A stretch of DNA of 21,968 bases from CAZKTS01 sp964555735 (GCA_964555735.1 CAZKTS010000119.1:1-21968); one strand, 5' to 3'. Positions 1-8,136 are shown, counted from the first letter of the stretch. Made by a program: numbers and translations. The notes: generated by a model from the letters alone, not told the origin.

Positions 1-1
1 C

Positions 2-445
2 AGCGGGGTGCCCTTCGTGCGGCACTGGATGCACTCGGCGATGGTGAGCTACGAGGGCGAGAAGATGAGCAAGTCGCTCGGGAACCTCGTGTTCGTGAGC
101 GACCTCCTGGAGGTCGCCGACCCGCGCGCGATCCGCCTCGCACTCATGCGCCACCACTACCGCACCGGCTTCGAGTGGTACTCGACCGATCTCGACGAAG
201 GCGTCGCGCTGCTGCACCGGCTCGTCGCGGCCGCGCAGCGGGCGGCGGGCGCCGATCCCGCTCCGTTCGCTGCCCGCGTGCGCGCGTGCCTCGACAACGA
301 CCTCGACGCGCCGCGCGCCATCGAAGCCCTCGACGACCTCGCCAGCGCGATCCTCTCGGGCGGCGACGACCCGAGCGCGCCGCTGGTGCTCCGCGAGCTG
401 GGCGCGCTCCTGGGCCTCGACCTCGACGCGGCAATCCGTCCGTAG
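2..445 (+). CDS. mshC: MshC, cysteine:GlcN-Ins ligase (3' part)
   Basis: C-terminal part of a class I, CysS-like synthetase; the reading frame is open to the window edge, so the 5' part is missing. MshC joins cysteine to GlcN-inositol with ATP in mycothiol synthesis. The KMSKS ATP-binding loop is at bases 62-76 and is followed by GNLVFVS, a wording I associate with MshC (CysS usually has GNFxTVRD). About 120 residues follow KMSKS, which fits MshC and is shorter than the CysS tail. The later text DLDAPRAIEALDDLA and ALLGLDL also resembles MshC. True CysS is the alternative and cannot be fully excluded without the catalytic core. It ends 34 bases before thrS, which appears to have its own promoter. 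Confidence 0.78.
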   Translation, partial: SGVPFVRHWMHSAMVSYEGEKMSKSLGNLVFVSDLLEVADPRAIRLALMRHHYRTGFEWYSTDLDEGVALLHRLVAAAQRAAGADPAPFAARVRACLDNDLDAPRAIEALDDLASAILSGGDDPSAPLVLRELGALLGLDLDAAIRP

Positions 446-463
446 GTCGCCGCGCGCCCCGGC

Positions 464-469
464 TACCGT
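464..469 (+). promoter_or_regulatory. Possible -10 box of thrS
   Basis: TACCGT fits the actinobacterial TANNNT pattern and lies 10 bases before the thrS ATG at 480. There is no Shine-Dalgarno sequence in the gap, so the message may be leaderless or nearly so. No convincing -35 box is seen. Confidence 0.35.
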
Positions 470-479
470 CGAACGCGTC

Positions 480-2459
480 ATGCCCCCTTCCATAACCCTC
501 ACGTTGCCCGACGGCTCGACGCGCGAGGCCGAGGCGGGCGCGACGCCGGCCGACGTCGCGGCGGGAATCGGCCGCGGGCTGGCCAAGGCGGCGCTCGCGG
601 CCAAGGTCGACGGCGAGTGGGTCGATCTCGACCGGCCGATCGAGCACGATGCCGCGTTGCAGATCGTCACCGCCGACTCGCCCGACGGCCGCGAGGTCCT
701 GCGCCACTCGACGGCCCACGTCATGGCCCAGGCGGTCACCGATCTCTTCCCGGGCGCGCGCTATGCGATCGGCCCGGCGATCGCGGATGGCTTCTACTAC
801 GACTTCGAGCTGCCCGACGGCGCGCACTTCAGCGACGACGATCTCCCGCGCATCGAGGCGCGCATGCGGGAGATCGTCAAGGAGGACCAGCCGTTCCTGC
901 GCAGCGAGGTGTCACGCGACGACGGTCTCGCCACGTTCGCGGAGCAGCCGTACAAGCGCGACATCATCGAGAAGGTCGACAGCAGCGAAGTGGGGGAGGG
1001 CACCCAGATCTCGCTCTACCGAAACCCGCGCGCAGGGCGGGACGACTTCGTCGACCTGTGCCGCGGCCCGCACGTGCCGTCGACCAAGCGCCTCGGTGCG
1101 TTCAAGCTCCAGAAGGTTGCCGGCGCCTACTGGCGTGGCGACGAGCACGGGCCCCAGCTCCAGCGGATCTACGGGACGGCGTGGGAGTCGAAGCAGGCCC
1201 TCGAGGAGCACCTCCACCGGCTGGAAGAGGCGGAGAAGCGCGACCACCGCCGCCTCGGCGCGGAGCTCGATCTGTTCTCGTTCCCGGACGAGATCGGCTC
1301 GGGGCTCGCGGTGTTCCATCCGAAGGGCGGGACGGTGCGCCGCCTCATGGAGGACTACTCGCGGCAGCGCCACCAGGAGGCCGACTACCAGTTCGTGAAC
1401 TCGCCCCACATCACGAAGGCGGACCTGTTCCAGGAGTCGGGGCACCTCGACTGGTTCGCCGACGGCATGTTCCCGCCGATGGTCATGGACGAGGGCAGCG
1501 CGGGCGCGGGGACCTCCTACTACCTCAAGCCCATGAACTGCCCGTTCCACATCCTGATCTTCCGCAGCCGGCTGCGGTCCTACCGCGAGCTCCCGTTGCG
1601 GATGTTCGAGTTCGGGACGGTCTACCGCTACGAGAAGTCGGGGGTGGTCCACGGCCTCACGCGGGTGCGCGGCCTCACGATGGACGACGCCCACATCTTC
1701 TGCACGAAGGAGCAGATGCCCGGCGAGCTGAGCTCGCTCCTCACGTTCGTCCTCGACCTGCTGCGCGACTACGGCCTCGACGACTTCTACCTCGAGCTCT
1801 CGACCAAGCCCGAGGGCAAGGCCGTCGGCACCGACGACGAGTGGGAGGAAGCCACCGAGATCCTCCGCGTCGCTGCGGAGGGCAAGGGCCTCGAGCTCGT
1901 GCTCGACGAGGGCGGTGGCGCGTTCTACGGCCCGAAGATCTCCGTGCAGGCGCGCGACGCGATCGGCCGGACGTGGCAGGTGTCGACGATCCAGGTCGAC
2001 TTCCAGCTGCCGCAGCGCTTTGGGCTCGAGTACATCGGGGCCGACAACGAGCGGCACCGCCCGGTGATGATCCATCGGGCGCTGTTCGGATCGATCGAGC
2101 GCTTCTTCGCCATCCTGCTCGAGCACTACGCGGGCGCGTTCCCGGCGTGGCTCGCGCCGGTCCAGGTCGCGGTCCTGCCGGTCGCCGACCGGCACGACGA
2201 GTACGCGACGAGCGTCGCCGATCGCCTGCGGGCCCAAGGCGCGCGGGTCGAGCAGCACGGCGCGCACCTCGACAGCCTCGGGGCGCGCATCCGGCGTGCC
2301 AAGACGGAGAAGGTGCCCTACGTGCTGGTGGTCGGTGACGACGACGTCGAGGCAGGCACGGTCGGCGTGAACGCGCGCGGTGCCGAGCATCCCGAGCGGG
2401 GCGTCGCGTTCGACGACTTCGCCCGGCGACTCGCGACCGAGGTCGCGACGCGGGCGTGA
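480..2459 (+). CDS. thrS: Threonine-tRNA ligase
   Basis: Cytoplasmic class II synthetase that charges tRNA-Thr with threonine using ATP. The 659 residues match the usual full-length four-domain form. An N-terminal TGS domain (about 1-63) is followed by the SAD editing domain with HSTAH, the catalytic core, and a C-terminal anticodon-binding domain beginning near WLAPVQVAVLPV. The zinc ligands expected from E. coli C334, H385 and H511 are present as C354 (MNCPFH), H405 (DDAHIF) and H532 (IHRA). Motif 2 (RVRGLTMDDAH) and motif 3 (RALFGSIERF) are intact. ATG at 480 follows a TANNNT box. The stop overlaps the next start in GTGA (2456-2459), so the HIT gene is probably translationally coupled. The same pair is adjacent in M. 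tuberculosis. Confidence 0.97.
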   Translation: MPPSITLTLPDGSTREAEAGATPADVAAGIGRGLAKAALAAKVDGEWVDLDRPIEHDAALQIVTADSPDGREVLRHSTAHVMAQAVTDLFPGARYAIGPAIADGFYYDFELPDGAHFSDDDLPRIEARMREIVKEDQPFLRSEVSRDDGLATFAEQPYKRDIIEKVDSSEVGEGTQISLYRNPRAGRDDFVDLCRGPHVPSTKRLGAFKLQKVAGAYWRGDEHGPQLQRIYGTAWESKQALEEHLHRLEEAEKRDHRRLGAELDLFSFPDEIGSGLAVFHPKGGTVRRLMEDYSRQRHQEADYQFVNSPHITKADLFQESGHLDWFADGMFPPMVMDEGSAGAGTSYYLKPMNCPFHILIFRSRLRSYRELPLRMFEFGTVYRYEKSGVVHGLTRVRGLTMDDAHIFCTKEQMPGELSSLLTFVLDLLRDYGLDDFYLELSTKPEGKAVGTDDEWEEATEILRVAAEGKGLELVLDEGGGAFYGPKISVQARDAIGRTWQVSTIQVDFQLPQRFGLEYIGADNERHRPVMIHRALFGSIERFFAILLEHYAGAFPAWLAPVQVAVLPVADRHDEYATSVADRLRAQGARVEQHGAHLDSLGARIRRAKTEKVPYVLVVGDDDVEAGTVGVNARGAEHPERGVAFDDFARRLATEVATRA

Positions 2460-2953
2460 GCCTCGAGCGGCTCTGGGCCGGGTGGCGGGCCGACTACGTC
2501 GGCAGCGTCGGTCCTCCGGACCTCGCCGCGGCGTCGTGCCTGTTCTGCGGGCTGGCCACCGCCGACCCCGACGAGGCCGGCGTGCTGGCGACCGACGCCC
2601 ACACCTTCGCGGTGATCAACGCGTTCCCGTACACGTCCGGGCACCTGATGGTCGCGCCGTACGTGCACACCGCCGAGCTCGACCAGCTCGAGGCGGCCGA
2701 CGCGGCCGCGGTGATGACGATGACGCAACGGGCGGTCGCCGCGGTGAAGGCCGCGTACGACCCGGCGGGCATCAACGTCGGGATGAACCTCGGGCGATCC
2801 GCGGGCGCCGGCGTGCCCGGGCACCTGCACGTGCATGTGGTGCCGCGCTGGGACGGCGACACCAACTTCATGACCGCGGTCGCCGAGACCCGGGTGCTCC
2901 CGGAGGACCTCCGCACCACCGCCGATCGTCTCCGGGCCGCCTGGCCCTCCTAG
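2456..2953 (+). CDS. HIT-family Ap4A phosphorylase-like protein
   Basis: A 165-residue histidine-triad protein. The triad is H123-L-H125-V-H127 followed by VVPRW, and the middle histidine is the expected nucleophile. A CLFC motif (C28, C31) near the N terminus, probably with other ligands, would bind zinc. The text GHLHVHVVPRWDGDTNFM is very close to the mycobacterial Ap4A phosphorylase Rv2613c, which sits in the same place beside thrS. The likely reaction is phosphorolysis of diadenosine tetraphosphate to ADP and ATP. Ap4A is a side product of aminoacyl-tRNA synthetases, so linkage to thrS makes sense (inference). Start GTG overlaps the thrS stop. A generic HIT hydrolase is the main alternative. 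Confidence 0.88.
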   Translation: MSLERLWAGWRADYVGSVGPPDLAAASCLFCGLATADPDEAGVLATDAHTFAVINAFPYTSGHLMVAPYVHTAELDQLEAADAAAVMTMTQRAVAAVKAAYDPAGINVGMNLGRSAGAGVPGHLHVHVVPRWDGDTNFMTAVAETRVLPEDLRTTADRLRAAWPS

Positions 2954-2956
2954 GCT
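2951..2956 (+). promoter_or_regulatory. Possible -10 box for the 191-residue gene
   Basis: TAGGCT overlaps the HIT stop codon and lies exactly 6 bases before the GTG at 2963. This is the spacing of a leaderless start, and no Shine-Dalgarno is present. It may be coincidental, because TAG is fixed by the stop codon. Confidence 0.3.
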
Positions 2957-2962
2957 CGGCCC

Positions 2963-3538
2963 GTGGCCGGCGACACCAGCGCTTCCTCCCACGTCGACGA
3001 CGGGGACATCCGCGACGAGCTCCCCGAGGACCTCGACGTCACCGCGTACGTCGGCCCGTACCTCTTCCCCGACATCCGTCGGCGCCGCATCGCCGGCGCG
3101 CTGGAGGGCCTGATCGGCGCGGCCTCGCTCGCCGGCGGGGTGACGAGCTCGAACACCGGGCTCATCGCCGCGGGTGTCGGCCTGCTCCTCGTCGCTGCGT
3201 ACCACTTCGCGACCGCGTGGCACCTCGCCATCGATCAGACCGAGGCGCTCGCGGCCGCGAGTCGCGCCGCCGACTTCCCGGTCGGTCACGCGTCCGCCCA
3301 GCTCGGGTGGCGCGGGCTGCGGTCCCGCCCGTCGTGGCGGATCCTGCTCTACTCCGCCGAGGAGCCGCCGACGATGCGCGGGCTGGTCGAGGTCGACGCG
3401 GTCGACGCCGAGATCCTCGGCTCCTACACCGAGGCCAACCCCGAGGACTGGTCGGCGCTCGAGTCCGAGGCGGCCTCGGGCCCGTCCTCGGCGGCGCCGG
3501 AGGGTTCATCGAGCGACGCGGGTTCGCCGCCTGCCTGA
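2963..3538 (+). CDS. Unknown two-helix membrane protein
   Basis: I do not recognise a family for this 191-residue protein. The N-terminal 35 residues are acidic. A basic stretch (FPDIRRRRIAG) leads into two hydrophobic segments at about 45-60 and 66-84, likely a membrane hairpin. A soluble part follows with RPSWRILLYSAEEPPTMRGLVEVD and TEANPEDW, and the last 30 residues are low-complexity Ser/Ala/Pro. It starts 9 bases after the HIT gene, so it is probably expressed with thrS or from its own short promoter. Its last 115 bases overlap the 3' end of the convergent minus-strand gene. Coding is supported by a well-formed hydrophobic pattern and its place in the operon; function is unknown. Confidence 0.72.
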   Translation: MAGDTSASSHVDDGDIRDELPEDLDVTAYVGPYLFPDIRRRRIAGALEGLIGAASLAGGVTSSNTGLIAAGVGLLLVAAYHFATAWHLAIDQTEALAAASRAADFPVGHASAQLGWRGLRSRPSWRILLYSAEEPPTMRGLVEVDAVDAEILGSYTEANPEDWSALESEAASGPSSAAPEGSSSDAGSPPA

Positions 3539-5949
3539 CGGCGTCGCGTCGCGACGACGATCGCGATGCCGGCGAACGCGTACGCGACCCAGCCGGCCCA
3601 GAACGCGAACGTGATCCCGAAGAACAGTGCGATCACCATCGCGAAGACCGACGCGCACACCGACGACGCGCCGTTGACGCCCCACAGCAAGGCGGTCGGG
3701 GCGTCGGTGTGCTCCGAGGCGGAGCGCATGCCGATGGTGAGCGGCATGCCCATGACGATGCCGATCGGGGCCAGCAGCGCGATGGCCACGAGGATCCGCA
3801 CGGGTGTGGTCGCGCTCTCGGTGGCGTCGATCACGAGCGTCGTGAGGAACCCGAAGAGCACGAGCACCCCGAGCAGCGCGCCCAGCGGCGCGATCAGGGT
3901 TCGCCGGGAATGGGGATCGACGAAGCGCTCGGTGAGCATCGAGCCGATCCCGGAGAAGACCAGCATCGAGAACAGCACGACCGTGAGCGAGTACACGGGA
4001 TGGCCGAGGAAGACGCTCAGGCGGAGCACCTGTGAGAACTCGACGAGCAGGAAGCCGAGCCCGATCCCCGCGAAGTACACGTAGTACGGCGCCATCCCTC
4101 GGTTCGAGGCGCGCTTGCGGGCGAGCAGCATCGGGATGCCGAGGAAGACGAGGGTGAGCAGCAGCACCGCGAGCGCGAGGAATCCCAACGTGCGCACCGG
4201 GCGCGTGACCCGCGGGTCGTCGAGGCCCTTGCCCTCGAGCAGGTTGTCGAGGTCGGCCATCTGGAAGAAGAACGGTCGGTCGTCGGTGGGCGGGGAGACG
4301 TCCTCGTCGATCATGTCGAGGCCGCGCTGCGGTCCGTCGTCGGCGGCGAGCGCGGCCCAGATCGGGCTGTCGGCGGTGTCGGGCGTGAGCACCGGCTCGA
4401 ACCCGAGCTCCTGGGTGACCTCGGTGATGCGGTCGATGTCCGCGGCCGAGTACGGCTCGGGGCTGACCATGACGTTCGCGACGGTGAACGGCTTGATGGG
4501 CGGGGAGCGGAACACGAGGATGTGGTCGCGCGGGTGCTCGACCCCGCGGTCGCGGAGCGCCTGGGTGGCGAGCGCGACCGTGCGGTAGGTCTCGAGCGGC
4601 TTGAGCCCGCCGATGTCGTACCAGCGCGAGACCGTGAGGATGCCGTCCGGCTTCAGCCGGTCGAGGAAGGTGTCCCACGCCTCCGTCGTGTACAGCGAGT
4701 TCTCGGAGAGCGCGAACGCGCCGGCCGTCGTCGCGGCGAACGTGTCGATGAGGGAGATCTGGAGGATGTCGTAGCGCTCGTCGGTGCGCGAGAGGTAGCT
4801 GCGAGCCTCGTCGTTGACGAAGCGCACGTCGTCGCGGTCCTCGAGGTGGCCGGTGAAGTCGGCGAAGCGGTCGCGCAGCAGCTCGAGCACGTTGCCGTTG
4901 ATCTCGACGCCCGTGACCGAATGCTGCTCGAACTCCACCGCCGAGAGGATGTCGCGGCCGCCGCCGACGCCGACGACGAGCACGTCCGCATCGCGACGGA
5001 GGTGGTGCGCCAGGTTGGTCACGTCGTAGCGGAGGAAGTCCGTCCCGAGGAGATCGCCGTCGAACTGGGTCAGCGTGGTGCCCGCGATGCTGTCGAGGGC
5101 GATGTCGAGCTGCGCGAGCCGGGTGTCGGGCGTCGTCGGGCTGAGCCCCCAGCCGAACGGCGTCTGGAGCAGCGACGGATCACCGTCGACGGTCACGCGC
5201 GAGAAGGAGTTCCACTCCTCGGAGAGGTGCCGGGCGTCCCGGATCTCCTTGGTCCACACGATCGCCACCGGCGCCCGGCCGTCGTCGGCGCGCAACGCGT
5301 TGAACGCGGCGAACGCGCCGACGAGGAGGCTCACCGCGAGCGTGCCCGCGACGAGGCGCCGCCCGCCGGCATCCAGCGCGAAGCACACTCCACCGACACC
5401 CCCGATCGCGCCGGTCGCGATGAGGGCGCTCGGGCCGTCGATGGTGCCGAACAGGAACGCGAGCACGACACAGCCGAGCCCCGCGCCGAGCAGATCGATC
5501 GCATACAGGCGATTCACCCGGTCGGGGAAGCGGGTGAGGCAGAGGCACACGACGACGCCGCTGAGCACGAACGGCACGCTCGCGATCAAGCAGGTGCCGA
5601 TGACCGACGCCGCGCCGTCGAACGACCACCGCGCTTCCATGCGGATCGACAGCTGGATGGCGAGGCACACCGGCATCGCGATCGCGAAGGCGACCGAGAA
5701 GATCGCGAGGTCGCGCTTGACGTTCTCGGGACGGAACCACGTCGGCCGCAGGTGGACGAGCAGCGCGCCTGCGGTGAGCCCGAACAGCGCGAGCGAGATC
5801 GCGACGAAGGCGAAGTGGTAGAAGGTCGTGACACTGAAGATGCGCGTCAGGCCGATCTCGTACATCAGCGTCGCGAGGGTCACGAAGAACAGGCCGGCGT
5901 ACGTGCCGGCACGCGCGCGTGTCGTCGCCGTTGCCGTCGGTGCCGTCAC
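3424..5949 (-). CDS. Multi-spanning membrane protein with spermidine synthase-like core
   Basis: An 841-residue protein in three parts. About seven hydrophobic helices (residues 10-250) precede a soluble Rossmann domain (about 260-600), and about seven more helices follow, then a low-complexity acidic tail. SAM-type motif I is at 322-333 (DVLVVGVGGGRD), followed by GVEIN. The fold is that of polyamine aminopropyltransferases, but the first Asp of their catalytic DxxD pair is Ser399 (SLID, D402), so a polyamine product is doubtful. A membrane-bound methyl- or aminopropyl-transferase is a fair description. GTG 5949 is the best start, 11 bases after the EF-G-like stop with no clear Shine-Dalgarno; the open frame further upstream is a shadow of that gene. 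The two are probably co-transcribed. The 3' end overlaps the convergent gene by 115 bases. Confidence 0.85.
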   Translation of the reverse strand: MTAPTATATTRARAGTYAGLFFVTLATLMYEIGLTRIFSVTTFYHFAFVAISLALFGLTAGALLVHLRPTWFRPENVKRDLAIFSVAFAIAMPVCLAIQLSIRMEARWSFDGAASVIGTCLIASVPFVLSGVVVCLCLTRFPDRVNRLYAIDLLGAGLGCVVLAFLFGTIDGPSALIATGAIGGVGGVCFALDAGGRRLVAGTLAVSLLVGAFAAFNALRADDGRAPVAIVWTKEIRDARHLSEEWNSFSRVTVDGDPSLLQTPFGWGLSPTTPDTRLAQLDIALDSIAGTTLTQFDGDLLGTDFLRYDVTNLAHHLRRDADVLVVGVGGGRDILSAVEFEQHSVTGVEINGNVLELLRDRFADFTGHLEDRDDVRFVNDEARSYLSRTDERYDILQISLIDTFAATTAGAFALSENSLYTTEAWDTFLDRLKPDGILTVSRWYDIGGLKPLETYRTVALATQALRDRGVEHPRDHILVFRSPPIKPFTVANVMVSPEPYSAADIDRITEVTQELGFEPVLTPDTADSPIWAALAADDGPQRGLDMIDEDVSPPTDDRPFFFQMADLDNLLEGKGLDDPRVTRPVRTLGFLALAVLLLTLVFLGIPMLLARKRASNRGMAPYYVYFAGIGLGFLLVEFSQVLRLSVFLGHPVYSLTVVLFSMLVFSGIGSMLTERFVDPHSRRTLIAPLGALLGVLVLFGFLTTLVIDATESATTPVRILVAIALLAPIGIVMGMPLTIGMRSASEHTDAPTALLWGVNGASSVCASVFAMVIALFFGITFAFWAGWVAYAFAGIAIVVATRRRQAGGEPASLDEPSGAAEDGPEAASDSSADQSSGLASV

Positions 5950-5960
5950 GAGCCGGGACG

Positions 5961-7979
5961 TTAGGCCACGTGAGCTGCCGCGGTGAGCCTCTCGGCGAGG
6001 TGGGCGGGCACCGGGTCGTAGTGCGAGTGGCGGATGGTGAACCGACCCCGGCCGCCGGTGTGCGACCGCAGGTCGATCGCGTAGCGCAGCACCTCGGACG
6101 TCGGGACGAAGGCGACGACCTCGACCTCGCCACCACCCAGAGCGCTCGTGCCCTGGATGCGGCCGCGCTTGGCGTTCAGGTCGCCCATGATCTCGCCCTG
6201 GTTCGCCTCGGGCGCGATCACCACGAGCTCGCTGATCGGTTCGAGGAGGATCGGCGACGCCTTGGCCATCGCCTCCTTGAACCCGATCGAGCCGGCCATC
6301 TTGAAGCTCATCTCCGACGAGTCGACGGAGTGGTACTTGCCGTCGAAGAGCGTGACCTTCACGTCGACCACGGGGTAGCCGAACACGCCGGCCTGCTCCA
6401 TCGTCTCGCCGATGCCCTTCTCGACCGCGGGGATGAACTGGCGGGGGATCGCGCCGCCGACGATCTTGTCCTCGAACTCGAACCCGGCCCCGCGCTCCAC
6501 CGGCTCGACGCGCACGGACGCGACGCCGAACTGACCGTGGCCGCCCGTCTGCTTCTTGTACTTGCCCTCCGCTTCCGCGGTGCCGGTGATCGTCTCGCGG
6601 TAGGCGACCTGCACGTCGTCGGTCTCCACCTCGACGCCGAACTTGCGCGACAGTCGCTCGAGCGCGATGCCGAGGTGCGTCTCGCCCATGCCCCACAGGA
6701 GGGTCTGGTGCGTCTCGGCGTTGCGCTCCACGCGGATGGCGGGGTCCTCGTCCTGGAGACGGTGCAGCGCGTTGGCCAGCTTGTCCTCGTCGCCCTTCGA
6801 CTTCGCGCGGATCGCGACCGGGAGGGTCGGCTCGGGCACGGTGAGCGGCTCGACCTCGAGGTCGGCGCCCCGCGTCCCCAGCACGTCGCCGGTGGTGGTC
6901 GTCGTGAGCTTCGCCACCGCACCGATGTCGCCGGCGACGATCTCGGGCGCGGGCTCTTGCTCCTTGCCGCGCATCGTCACGAGCTGGTGGAGCCGTTCGT
7001 CGTTCACCGTGCGACCGTTCACGAGCGTGACGTCGTGGACGAGCGGTCCCTGGAGCACCTTGAAGAGGTTCACGCGGCCCACGTAGGGGTCGACGATGGT
7101 CTTGAAGACGAAGGCCGCGGGCGGGCCGTCACCCACCACCGGCGCCGGGCCGTCCTCGGCGATGAAGTGCGCGAGTCGGTCGACGCCGATGAGGCGGGTG
7201 GCGCTGCCGCAGAGCACCGGGAACACGCTGCCGGCCGCGATGCCGGACGCGAGTGCGTGCTCGAGCTCGGCGACCGAGAGCTGCTCGTCGTTGAGGTAGC
7301 GCTCCATGAGGTCGTCGTCGGCGACGACGATGCCCTCGACCAGCGCATCGTGCACCGCGTGCTCCTCGACGGCCATGTCGTCGGGGATCGCGCCGGTGGT
7401 GCCCCGGCCGTCGGCGCCGTCGTCGTAGAGCACGGCCTCGTCGCTCAGCAGGTCGACGACGCCGCGGAAGGCTGACTCCTCGCCGATCGGGAGCTCCAAC
7501 GGCGCGACCCCGGCGCCGAACCGCTCCTTGAGCTGCTCGAGCGTCCGGTCGAACGACGCGCGCTCGCGGTCGAGCTTGTTGACGAAGATCGCGCGCGGCA
7601 TCCCGCGCGCTTCGGCAATCCTCCACGCGGCCTCGGTCTGGACCTCGACCCCCTCGACCGCAGACACGACGAAGATGGCGAGGTCGGCAGCGCGCAGCGC
7701 GGCGTGCACATCGCCGATGAAGTCGGCGTAGCCCGGCGCGTCGAGCAGGTTCACCTTCGCGCCCTCGAACTCGAACGGCGCGACCGCCAGCGACACCGAG
7801 ATGCCCCGCTTGTGCTCTTCGGGGTCGAAGTCGCAGACGGTGGTGCCGTCCTCGACCCGCCCGACCCGGGAGACGGTGCCGCTGACCGCGAGCAGGGCCT
7901 CCGCCAGGGTGGTCTTGCCGGCGTGGCCGTGACCGACCAGGGCGACGTTGCGGATCTTCTCCGTCGGAAAGGTCTTCAC
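5961..7979 (-). CDS. EF-G-like translation factor GTPase (EF-G2 type)
   Basis: A 672-residue cytoplasmic GTPase with all EF-G domains: G domain (1 to about 270), II, III, IV (YRETITGTAEAEGKYKKQTGG) and V. The P-loop is GHGHAGKT (16-23), switch II is DAPGY (80-84) and the base-specificity motif is NKLD (134-137). Two features differ from housekeeping FusA: switch II has Tyr84 where EF-G has the catalytic His of DTPGH, and switch I reads RGISV instead of RGITI. It therefore belongs with the poorly understood EF-G2/FusA2-like paralogues rather than the main translocase, which is normally beside rpsL, rpsG and tuf. GTG 7979 is preceded by AGGGGG at a good distance. The longer open frame upstream is not coding. 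The membrane transferase gene follows 11 bases downstream. Confidence 0.9.
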   Translation of the reverse strand: MKTFPTEKIRNVALVGHGHAGKTTLAEALLAVSGTVSRVGRVEDGTTVCDFDPEEHKRGISVSLAVAPFEFEGAKVNLLDAPGYADFIGDVHAALRAADLAIFVVSAVEGVEVQTEAAWRIAEARGMPRAIFVNKLDRERASFDRTLEQLKERFGAGVAPLELPIGEESAFRGVVDLLSDEAVLYDDGADGRGTTGAIPDDMAVEEHAVHDALVEGIVVADDDLMERYLNDEQLSVAELEHALASGIAAGSVFPVLCGSATRLIGVDRLAHFIAEDGPAPVVGDGPPAAFVFKTIVDPYVGRVNLFKVLQGPLVHDVTLVNGRTVNDERLHQLVTMRGKEQEPAPEIVAGDIGAVAKLTTTTTGDVLGTRGADLEVEPLTVPEPTLPVAIRAKSKGDEDKLANALHRLQDEDPAIRVERNAETHQTLLWGMGETHLGIALERLSRKFGVEVETDDVQVAYRETITGTAEAEGKYKKQTGGHGQFGVASVRVEPVERGAGFEFEDKIVGGAIPRQFIPAVEKGIGETMEQAGVFGYPVVDVKVTLFDGKYHSVDSSEMSFKMAGSIGFKEAMAKASPILLEPISELVVIAPEANQGEIMGDLNAKRGRIQGTSALGGGEVEVVAFVPTSEVLRYAIDLRSHTGGRGRFTIRHSHYDPVPAHLAERLTAAAHVA

Positions 7980-8029
7980 GAGCGGTCCCCCCTGCTCGTT
8001 CGACTGCCGATCACCGGTGTGGCGGCCCG

Positions 8030-8035
8030 AGTCTA
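8030..8035 (-). promoter_or_regulatory. Possible -10 box of the EF-G-like gene
   Basis: On the minus strand this reads TAGACT and would give a leader of roughly 45 bases before GTG 7979, leaving room for the AGGGGG ribosome site. No clear -35 box. Confidence 0.25.
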
Positions 8036-8090
8036 CGGTCGTCCGGCCGGTGCCGGCCCGGGGACCCCGGGGGCGACGCCCCGGTGCTGG

Positions 8091-8096
8091 TACCCT
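8091..8096 (+). promoter_or_regulatory. Possible -10 box of the pgsA operon
   Basis: TACCCT fits TANNNT and would start a transcript near 8103, giving a leader of about 64 bases. The 187-base divergent gap (7980-8166) must hold promoters for both directions. No -35 hexamer is convincing in this very GC-rich stretch. Confidence 0.3.
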
Positions 8097-8105
8097 CGCG
8101 TCGTC

Positions 8106-8136
8106 CCCCGAGGCATCGCCCCGGGGCCTTTCTCTT
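8106..8136 (+). promoter_or_regulatory. Leader stem-loop with pyrimidine-rich tail before pgsA
   Basis: Arms CCCCGAGGC (8106-8114) and GCCCCGGGG (8118-8126) pair with one A-C mismatch around a 3-base loop, followed by CCTTTCTCTT. It resembles an intrinsic terminator, but no plus-strand gene precedes it, so an attenuator or 5' mRNA structure of the pgsA operon is more likely. Based on eye-folding only. Confidence 0.35.

Noticed and set aside
470..482. Half LexA-like site TCGAAC before thrS
   Set aside because: Only one half-site is present; the second half (GTTC) is missing at the right spacing.
1536..1548. GAAC-N5-GTTC inside thrS
   Set aside because: Spacing is 5 rather than 4 and it lies deep in a coding region.
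912..2390. Long minus-strand open frame opposite thrS
   Set aside because: Antisense to a clear ThrRS; composition is charged and repetitive with no domain.
3424..5949. Naming the membrane transferase speE (spermidine synthase)
   Set aside because: The fold fits, but the catalytic DxxD pair is incomplete and the flanking helices differ from soluble SpeE, so the substrate is left open.
5950..6696. N-terminal extension of the membrane transferase into the EF-G-like gene
   Set aside because: This stretch is an out-of-frame reading of EF-G domain IV/V; the protein signal begins at the first membrane helix after 5949.
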